Positions 56,017-64,000 of a DNA stretch of 64,000 bases are shown here, piece after piece (positions within the stretch are counted from its first letter, which is position 1; each line of letters starts with the position of its first letter). The stretch comes from Pisolithus tinctorius (lineage: Eukaryota > Basidiomycota > Agaricomycetes > Boletales > Pisolithaceae): contig JANFAH010000119.1 in assembly GCA_024663395.1 (NCBI GenBank), positions 1 through 64,000 on the forward strand, given 5' to 3'. The translations under genes were made by a program, and so were the position numbers. The notes beneath the pieces were generated by a model. The model worked only from the letters and a program-made list of their open reading frames with translations. It had not been told where the DNA came from and did not search any database.

Positions 56017-58766
56017 CCGACACACTTGTGATTCCTGATATTGGAAAATGTATGTATCTGGTAGTCCTCCGAGTGTGAGCGCCTTACTCTGCTCCGGCCT
56101 GCAGCTCACGTTATATGGAAAAGCCCCGGAGACGTCTTACTCTGGTCGCCAATGTGGATGATGCAGGACTTTCGAGCAACTCAGAGTCCAGAAGCTCATA
56201 GTCACTCCGCTCAACAGTCAACACTTGTCTCGTTTTATGTTGCGTGAGACTTCATTCGCGATCTACTCTGCGAAGTGATGGTTGCAATCGCGAATATCAA
56301 TTTTGCACATTGTTCTCCAGCACAAAAGCCAACCCCACGCTGACATGTAGCGCGCGGGATATTCATGTAAGTGCTGTCCATCGTCGCCGCCACATAACCG
56401 GACAGGGGTCTAAGGAGGTTCGAAATGAAGTGGTCGTTCCCACCTATTGACACGTTTCATGGTAAACGTGAATCATCTCCATCTCCTAGATTCACTGGTA
56501 CCTGTATAGATCTCTACTTTCCGGATATTCCCGTGCCCTCATCGTCCCCGGTACAGTCACACGTAGATCCGCGGAAATTGGGTTTTTTCTGGCCATGTCA
56601 AGAGGTGGTTCTGCTGTAGTTCCATGTCGCCCTAATTGTGGATACCTTGGAATTGCCGGCTTCCAGGGTGCCTCTACAACAGGGGTATCGGATGAATCGG
56701 AGTCAAATACCGATAGGTGAATGACCAAGGCCACCCCAATCCCCTGCCCCCTGTCAAGCAGTTTTCTCCACACCATTCCCATCGATGTGTTCCCTCTGGC
56801 TACATGACTTTGAAGCTAACGCCCTGCGTCACCCATGTCGCCAGTGTCCCGTATTGCGAAGGGGACAACCCCAATTCAGCAAAATTGAACAAATTGTTTT
56901 GTGGCAGTTTCGCATTCTCCTTGCCGACCATCTTGTCGCGGCCTATGGCCTTCTCTCAGGATTTTCCCTGTCAGTTCAATGGGTGAGACGATGCCCTATA
57001 TGGAACGAAGCTAGATGTTCCGAGAGAGACCGAAACATCCTCCTGAAGCGCCTAGAACCAACGATTGCCATGCAGAATTCTTTGCTTGCAGTCCAGTCAT
57101 CGTCGGAGGTTCATTCCGACTCATCCGAATCTCACTGCGGCGGTGAGATACTTCTGAAGGAACTCAACACCTACAAACGTATTCGGGGATGCCTCGATGT
57201 GACTGAAGACTAGTTCCACGCAAGATGAACGGTTCGTATACCTTCACACGATGAGTACGCGCGCCGGACAGTTCGCTTTTGACCATACCGATCCGGAGGA
57301 GTACCCCCTTGGGCATAACCTTCCGCAGCACATTTACCTCGAAACGTAACGATGGATAGTTCAACTCGCACGCGATCCCACTTATAGGTGTTCCATATTC
57401 TTCACTAACTCTTGAGGGAATGAGAGTGCGCGTTGGGAGGGCTGCCAAACTTCAATCAAAACTGGCCCTATGGTTATCGGGCGTCCTGCGGCAGTCACCA
57501 AATTATCCTTGCGTACTTGCCATATCTGGTTGCCAACCCTTCGTCTCGGCAAACGCCCGGCAGGTGACAGCCGATTTCGGCGTGACCCTGCACCGCAGTA
57601 GAAACGTGCTTCCCTACACAACAAAAAACAAGGTTCCAGTTATTTTTCAAAACATGGCACTCATTCAACCCCAGAGACGACCGTATGGCCGAAGGTATGG
57701 TGCGGCAGAAGATCCCCAGTGGGAATTAAAACCTTTCTAGAATGGAAACGTCAACTTATGGGTGAACCATGCCAGTTTGACATCGCCGCCACTCGGCAAG
57801 ATTGCGATGATTAGTGGCACCGACGTGTAATATGCCGATCCGGAAGAAATTTGCGTATTCCCAACCTCAGTTTAAACATCACTTGTCGCGCAGATTCAAT
57901 CACCTCCGCCACCTGCGGTGAGCTTCGACACTCCGGATCACAAGCTATCCTCGAGTGTGCTTGGTGCTTGGTGTTCAAGTTATGCGTCAGCGTCAAGAAT
58001 AGCTTCAAGGTGTACGGCAGCTTCAATTTTACGAGTGTCATTCCACTAGTGTTGTCACCTTGACATCCGTAGACCCCCCCGAAGTGTCACACAAATGTCC
58101 GACCGATATGTTTCTTTTTGTTTCCATCCGCCCTGTGAGTGGTGCTCATATCACATGAATAGTTTTCATTTTACATAGTGCTCACAGAATTGAGGATGTT
58201 AAGTATTTAACCGAAGGTCGATGGGCAATGAAACTAAAGGATTCCTTCAATTCTCACACCGCCTGCACATTACTGTTTGCAAGGGACACTACGAATGAGG
58301 AAGGTTCAAGGGGAGGATGAATGGTGCTAACTTCCATACTGGTTTTTGTTGTGATGCCCACTATTTGCCAAGCTTGTCTTCACAGTCGGAAAACTGAACG
58401 GACATGAAAGTAGTGGGAGCCGCAGGGGCCGCTTTATCTGCCCACGCCAATAAATACTCGCCCTTCCCCCATAATAGCGACCACAGGTTGCGACAGCCTT
58501 GCGTTCTTCTGGCAGTTTGGTCATTCCGTCAGCTGTCTACGCGATACTAGGCGCTTATCGTGATCCTCTCGGTCCCGGAGATACTGGCGAAACTTCCGCA
58601 CTTGATTCGGTTGTGTGTACGCGTTACGCGGTGTGGTCCATCTTACCGGCATTGCAGTTTTTTCTTTCTTTCTCGTGTGTTCCAGTCTTCAGGCTTCAAC
58701 CTAGTCCGCGAGTTCCCCTCACAACGGATGCGCGCGGTTCGATTCTACAGCCAGTAACCCTCGAGG
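56017..58766. other. 2.7-kb region without a convincing gene
   Basis: The largest frame from a true ATG is 56785-57213 (+, 142 codons), containing KIEQIVLWQFRILLADHLVA and ending in VTED. It could be an orphan gene exon, but no upstream or downstream exon could be attached. Another 64-codon frame (56425-56619) is Pro/Ser-rich. The rest shows only short overlapping frames. No repeat or RNA gene was recognised. Confidence 0.35.
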
Positions 58767-61101
58767 ATGTCCGGTACAGGGTTGAATCAACGTCCTCGCG
58801 TGAAGACATCTGACCTCGCTGACTTTTTCCGTTCTACGCATGGATCTCGACATTCCCCGAAAAATGCAGTGGTTACCGAACCCGGTACACCTTCATCGTC
58901 AGAAAAGTCCTTCACGTCCAAATCACGGCGTTCTATGTTGCCGTTCCTAGGAAGGAAGAAGTCTGCAGAGCAGTCCGTTGCAGCGCCCGCCAGAAAGTCC
59001 ACAGTGGAGCGCCCTCCAGCGAATGTCGCCCGTCGTTCTTTAGGCAATGGGTACGTGTTCGAATTCTTCAGCTCACTTCATACACGGGGTCGTTCCTAGA
59101 GGATCTTTGTGGTGCCTTTACCCCTGCTGTTTAGTCTTCGACTTCTCGAAGCTATGCATTCGCACGATGAAGAGACGGCTTTTTTATACCCCGTAACTTC
59201 AGACTGACCACTAGTTTTCCAGACGCACAGTGATAATGATTACTCCTTCAATGGATGCATCCTCATCGGTTGCCCCTCCTCTCCCCTCCACTCTTCCGCC
59301 GGTGAACGTTTGTCCTCCATCACTAGGATCCAAGTTTGCGGCACACTTCACTCCTTTGCGGTCATCTCCCAAGTCTTCCAAAGCTTCTAAATCCCAACAT
59401 GTAGCGGCTCACAAACCAGCCGACAACTGTTCGGGGCCTCCTGTGCACACGTTATCACCACCAGCACCTGATGGACATTCATCCTCAGTTGAGTCTCCAC
59501 GTTCGAGTATGCAAAGTCGTTCCCCTACTCCTCGTCCTCACCCCACGCTTCAATCTTCCGTAGCCTCTTGCGGAGACTCGGAGGATTATTCTGATTTATT
59601 TCTGCAACCCCAGCTTGGGGAACCGTCGCAGGTGGCCAAGTGCGCTTCCTCTCCTACTATCTTGACCGTTGCAGAATCTCCGAAGGAGAATTCAGAATCG
59701 CCTCTCGCCACTACCCTCCAGTTCCCCTACCCACCTTCCACAATTGGTCGGCCTTCATTGGCCACCTCTGACAAAACTGTAGTTCGCCGTTCCTGTGATT
59801 GGTCCAAAGACGTTGGTAATAACTGGGACAGTACTATAGCTCAGGTGGGGCCACGATCGGGCGCTGGGAGTGAACAAACAACCCCGCAGGGACATCTCTC
59901 TGGAGGAGAGCAAACGCGAAGTCGTGGTCGTGTGTCGAGTCACTCGGGTAGTGACACAGACGCTTCTCGGGCTTATGATTCAAGTTCTCGACTCTCGAGG
60001 AGAGATCACTCCAGCTCCATCCCCAGATCGTCTATAATTAAACCATCGCCGTATCAAGGATCTTCGGGCAAGGTTCCAAGTAATCGCCCTCCGTCCGGCT
60101 CTTTACCTTCTCCTCCATTGTCACCTTCTGGTCCGTCGAACTTGCAGTCGGGAACAATGCCAACGATATCGTCTGTTAGCAATGCGACACTGCATTCCCG
60201 ACCACCCGGCATGTCTCAGCGGCCACGTGCAAACACTGTGTCGTCAGCGACCTTAGTGAACAACTCTCATCTCCTGTCTGGTCCTTCCACATTCCCCGCT
60301 TACCAGAAGGCATTCGCTGCGGAGAACAGAGCAATTCCTGGCATCTCCCCTGATGCTTCCGCTGAAGAGCTTCGGGAGGCATTGATCCTCCAGCGTAAGA
60401 AGTACACCCAGCTGCAAGAGTACATCATCACCATCACTAAACGATACGAAGATGACAGAGTGACGTTGACCAAGACAATAGGGAAACTTGAACGTGACAT
60501 CCGGAAGAAGACAAGGGAGATTGAGGGCCTAAGGTGGTTAGTCATTCACCATGGTGCCGTTGAAGATATCGACGCCGCCGCAAACCTGGCGCGGTCGTCT
60601 CTTAGCACGCAAGACGAGTCCGACCGACCCGTCACAGATCTTGAATCTTCATCGTCTATTTCCACACGCTCTAAGCTTCCTACATCAACCGAATCGTTAA
60701 CCAGCGGCATCAGGACCGCTCACTCCGCGCAGAAGGGTATCAATACCAACCTCAAGCACACGAGGCAGTCATCATCCACGTTGGATGTGCCTTCCTCGGA
60801 GGCCCCATCTGCTACATCCTCGCAGACTTCGCTGTCACTTGTGTCACAGCCACCTGTAAAGTCGCTATCGGCGATACCTGAGAGCTCCTCCCCACGATAT
60901 GACATTTCCCGTGCGGAACGACAACGAGCAAAAGAGGAACGTCGGGCTGCTAGAGCGACCAGGCGCATTTCGGCTTCTTCTGGATCATCCCTTGCTTCCG
61001 GGGCAAACCTGTTAACGTATAGTTCTTTTACTGAGTCGCCGTCGAACCACAAGTCCAATGCGGGCGATATCGAACCACCGCGACCCTTTGGGAATGGTTG
61101 A
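58767..61101 (+). CDS. Ser/Pro-rich protein with a short coiled coil
   Basis: Model: join(58767..59050, 59223..61101), 720 residues, one 172-bp intron (GTACGT...TTCCAG) in phase. Residues 1-95 are basic (SKSRRSMLPFLGRKKSAEQS). About 270 Ser/Pro/Thr-rich residues follow, with many SP sites. A well-formed coiled coil (LREALILQRKKYTQLQEYII, then DRVTLTKTIGKLERDIRKKT) lies around residues 470-530. A Ser-rich tail and a basic helix (RAERQRAKEERRAARATRRI) end the protein. No catalytic domain was recognised. Composition suggests a phosphorylated scaffold, for instance a polarity or cytoskeletal factor, but that is inference. The intron is longer than usual here, so the acceptor is less certain. Confidence 0.6.
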
Positions 61102-62569
61102 TTATGAACCTGACTATACCCTATACGTTTCAGTATGTCTGTTTTAAGTGAACAGGTTAGCTCGCTGACGTGCAGACCTCAGGCATCGTCTACTTTCTTT
61201 TCTTTTCTTTATAACTTCCACCTCATTCTTTGCATTCGTTTCGTCTGGGCTGGCATCTACGAGTTCATGTCAGACCAATTGCACGCAGTAATCCCCCGTC
61301 GCATAACCTCACAATACCTATCATCTTAGATGCAGCACGGCTATTCACTGGCATTTGGATGCCATTGCACGAGTTCCCGTTTGCCTCACCAATCTTCCGC
61401 ATTTGCTCGCCAGTTTGCAACCCCACAATATTCTCTCGTACGTAGTTCGTTCAGCTGGTTTTCGTAGTATGTATCTCTATTGCGCGAACGCGAGACGTCG
61501 CATAATCAACCTTATGCTCTCTTTTTTTGATACGTGCGAGATCAGTGTGGTCAAAAAGAGTCGGTACTTCTGCTTGCGATATAATGCAGAGCCACGCATC
61601 AATGCATCGCCCATGTAATTATACATGCGCATAACGTTAATTGACTCTGGGGCAGCTTCCTACTAAGCTCAGATTGTCGTACCCAACACTGCATCCACGG
61701 AATAGCGTACGGATTAGCATGTGACCCGCATGTCCATAGTTCGGTCATCGCAATCGCAATGGACCTCAATTTCCCCCTTTTTCGTGGATCAGGAGCATTC
61801 GGAAACACACCATCATATATCGTTCTTATGTTTCATGTGGTTTTCGGGTTGATTAATGCGATCATGGACACGTCCATGGTATTTGTACTCCTTTGACACA
61901 GCGCTGGTGGGCTCTTCCCATGAAGCCTGAAGTCCGTCCTGTATTACTTACAGGCTATTACAGGCCTACGTGCTTGTTAGTAGGCACGACGTTGCGCCAT
62001 CAACCAATTCGTGATGCGATCAATGATTTACGGGATTATGCGGTCACTGCTATACCAGCCACATGTTGACGCGAAAGGCAGTCTAAGGCAGTACAGGCAT
62101 GCAATGCACAGTATCATTGACTGATCTAGCGCTCGTGACATGACAGCGCCATCGCAATTGCCTTGGAATTTGAAGGCGAAGCAAGGTCTGCTCCTAATAC
62201 ACCCGACCTTGACGGATTTAGACAACTCCAGCAGTACACTGTCATCAAATCTGCTACATGCCATGCCCATAGCCCGTCCTTCAACTTGCCAATCTAACAA
62301 CGGTGCAAGATCAGCAGGTTTGAGTTATGACCGTTCGCGTACCTGACCAATGAGCACCACAGGACTACCAGGGCTGTGTATCATGTGTGATTAATGGTGT
62401 TCCGACGTTGCTATGAACAGCGAAGTGACCTTACATATATGCGAAAGTCCCGCTCACCATCTTTGCACTTCGTCTTCTTAGATCTTGTATTATTACCTTC
62501 CCTTTCCTTCGGTTGACGCCAGCACTGGTTGATACCGTGACACCATCGTTGGGACAATAGACGGGCGTC
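61102..62569. other. Intergenic, about 1.5 kb
   Basis: 3' flank of the Ser/Pro-rich gene and 5' flank of the next gene on the same strand. T-rich tracts occur near 61190-61215. No supportable gene. Confidence 0.4.
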
Positions 62570-64000
62570 ATGCTCTCGAATTTCATGCGGAAGAATGGGA
62601 AGAAGAAGGGAGCAAAGCACATGAGAGTTTTCCAGGAGCCGCACCGTTCCATTCGACCACCGACGTCTCCAGAGTCTTTCGAGTCGCCCCAGATAGTGGA
62701 CATCGGCGAGCAGTCTATATACGTCCCACGAGACGGGACTCCCGGGCCATTCGTGCAGCTAGAGATATCTACCGAACCTTGGTTCCCGGAGGAGCTGCTT
62801 TATTCAAGACGCAGTTCCAGAAGATCTGCTTGTGCCCCTACGAATGTACGGGACGCAGAAGGGCTGCCTGGCGATTCACGCGAGGTGTGTTTCCACAAAG
62901 CAGTTTGTGTTCGCCAAAACACGTTACTCACAGTTGACCTTAGGATCCTCTCCGGAAAAAGTCTGTACCCGCGCCGATTCTCATCCCAGACCCCCATCTT
63001 GACGTTTCGGGGATGCATGATGCGAAGCCCAAGACCCCAAGCAAAGCTCCAGACCCGATTTCGAAGGACTTATATTTGAGGAACCCCTCGTCACCGGAGT
63101 CTTCAGAAAATATGTCGGCAATCTCAGGTACTACGCTTGCACGAGCATTAATTGCGAATTCATTTATTCTATCACCTTGTGAACGAGCGCAATCCCGTCA
63201 CCGGAGCGGAGTCGCACGGCAGGATTCTGCGACTCTACCCCCCGAATCATCCGTTCCCAGCCTACCTGGAGCAGAGACTGGACGTCCGTCGTCTGTCCCT
63301 TCTGTTCCCCCTCTACCACCTAGTGTTGTCTTAGAACAGAGACGGGCGCATCGATTTTCCGGCACTATGGCTACGAGACCATCTGTGGCGAAATCAGAAA
63401 AGGGAACCGACAGGAATACCTCCTGCTTGTCGACGGACTCTCACTGCACGCCGTTACCGGAGACTGACATGCAGGCTGGTCGCTCGCGTCGCATATCTTC
63501 CATTTTAGAGGCCCCCTCTGCGCCCAACACCCCGACGTCGAAGAAATGCGCTCTCGATGCTGAACATCAAAATGCCATGACCACTAGCGCGGCATTAGAA
63601 CACGGGGCACCGGATTCGGCACGCGCAGCCTCGGAGGTGGTATCCTCGCCTCCCTCCTCTTCCAGCATACCAAAAACACCTGGGTTCGCTACAGATTCAT
63701 CGCAAGCAGATGGGTTTCAAAGCTCGACTGAGCACAGCTTGGATGAGTACTCTTTCGTGCCTCCCGGTCCGCACACGGCGATGCTTTCTCCGCATTCCGA
63801 TTCTAGCGCCTCCTACGTTGCCCCACTTCCCGTTAAGCGCAAGAACAGTAACTTGCGGCGACGTCTTCCAAAACCTACTGGTGCTATCGGTGGTTCAAGA
63901 AATCGCAAAGGTGTGTTTTCCCAAAAAACTGTCATCAGTGTTTGTGATTCCAACGAAGATGTACAGATACCCGTGGCGGGACTCCTTATCAGCGAAACAA
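62570..64000 (+). CDS. Ser/Pro-rich protein, 3' end beyond the window
   Basis: Model: join(62570..62884, 62944..>64000), at least 457 residues. Exon 1 (MLSNFMRKNGKKKGAKHMRV, then IVDIGEQSIYVPRDGTPGPF and VQLEISTEPWFPEELLYSRR) is joined by a 59-bp intron to exon 2, whose frame stays open to the last base. An AG 13 bp upstream of the chosen acceptor gives a short dead-end frame instead. Exon 2 is Ser/Pro/Thr-rich and carries basic patches (PVKRKNSNLRRRLPKP). No domain was recognised in the visible part. It shares composition with its upstream neighbour but no clear repeat. Confidence 0.55.

Overview
The window is nuclear DNA of a filamentous basidiomycete, most likely an agaricomycete. Nearly every gene is cut by short GT-AG introns of about 50-70 bp, spacing is compact, and several families are typical of mushroom-forming fungi: a Clp1 homologue, a small BTB/POZ protein, a Zn2Cys6 regulator, a secreted S10 carboxypeptidase, a GH16 glucanase and an RTA1-type membrane protein. 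I rebuilt exon structures by hand, requiring splice sites, reading phase and domain continuity to agree. Coordinates given as exon joins are those models, and none was checked against transcripts.

Layout. 1-6.3 kb: edge of an unknown gene (-), a DUF1308 protein (+), a single-pass membrane protein (-). 6.3-9.4 kb: gene-poor, with an inverted pair of deaminase-like sequences, at least one broken. 9.97-12.3 kb: an NT-C2 (EEIG1/EHBP1) protein (-). 13.4-17.9 kb: Clp1, a SET-domain protein and a Tag1/LEA-2-like membrane protein, all +. 18.1-23.1 kb: a tandem duplication of a 2-oxoglutarate/Fe(II) dioxygenase gene (-), with a BTB gene and remnants of the neighbouring Tag1-like gene between the copies. 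23.5-30.9 kb: RidA (-), RTA1-like (+), two uncharacterised minus-strand genes, S10 carboxypeptidase (+). 31.5-37.7 kb: NatC subunit Mak10 (-) sharing a 55-bp divergent promoter with mitochondrial TrpRS (+), a duplicated RTA1 fragment, purine nucleoside phosphorylase (+). 37.9-45.2 kb: mitochondrial bL28m (-), an intron-bearing tRNA-Ala (-), an FMN hydroxyacid oxidase (+), HPPK-DHPS of folate synthesis (-), EMC2 (+), SEC11 (+). 46.1-50.1 kb: a large Zn2Cys6 transcription factor (+). 50.6-56.0 kb: GH16 glucanase (-), a GST (+), a DHH exopolyphosphatase (+), the LYR protein ISD11 (+). 56-58.8 kb: no convincing gene. 58.8-64 kb: two Ser/Pro-rich proteins (+), the second running off the window.

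Themes. Housekeeping genes dominate. Several serve mitochondria (bL28m, TrpRS, ISD11) or ER protein biogenesis (EMC2, SEC11), alongside folate and purine metabolism. Clp1, the Zn2Cys6 factor and the SET protein are plausible developmental regulators. The carboxypeptidase and GH16 enzyme are secreted. The evolutionarily active parts are the 18-23 kb duplication, the inverted deaminase-like pair and the dispersed RTA1 fragment. I recognised no transposon, CRISPR array or large biosynthetic cluster.
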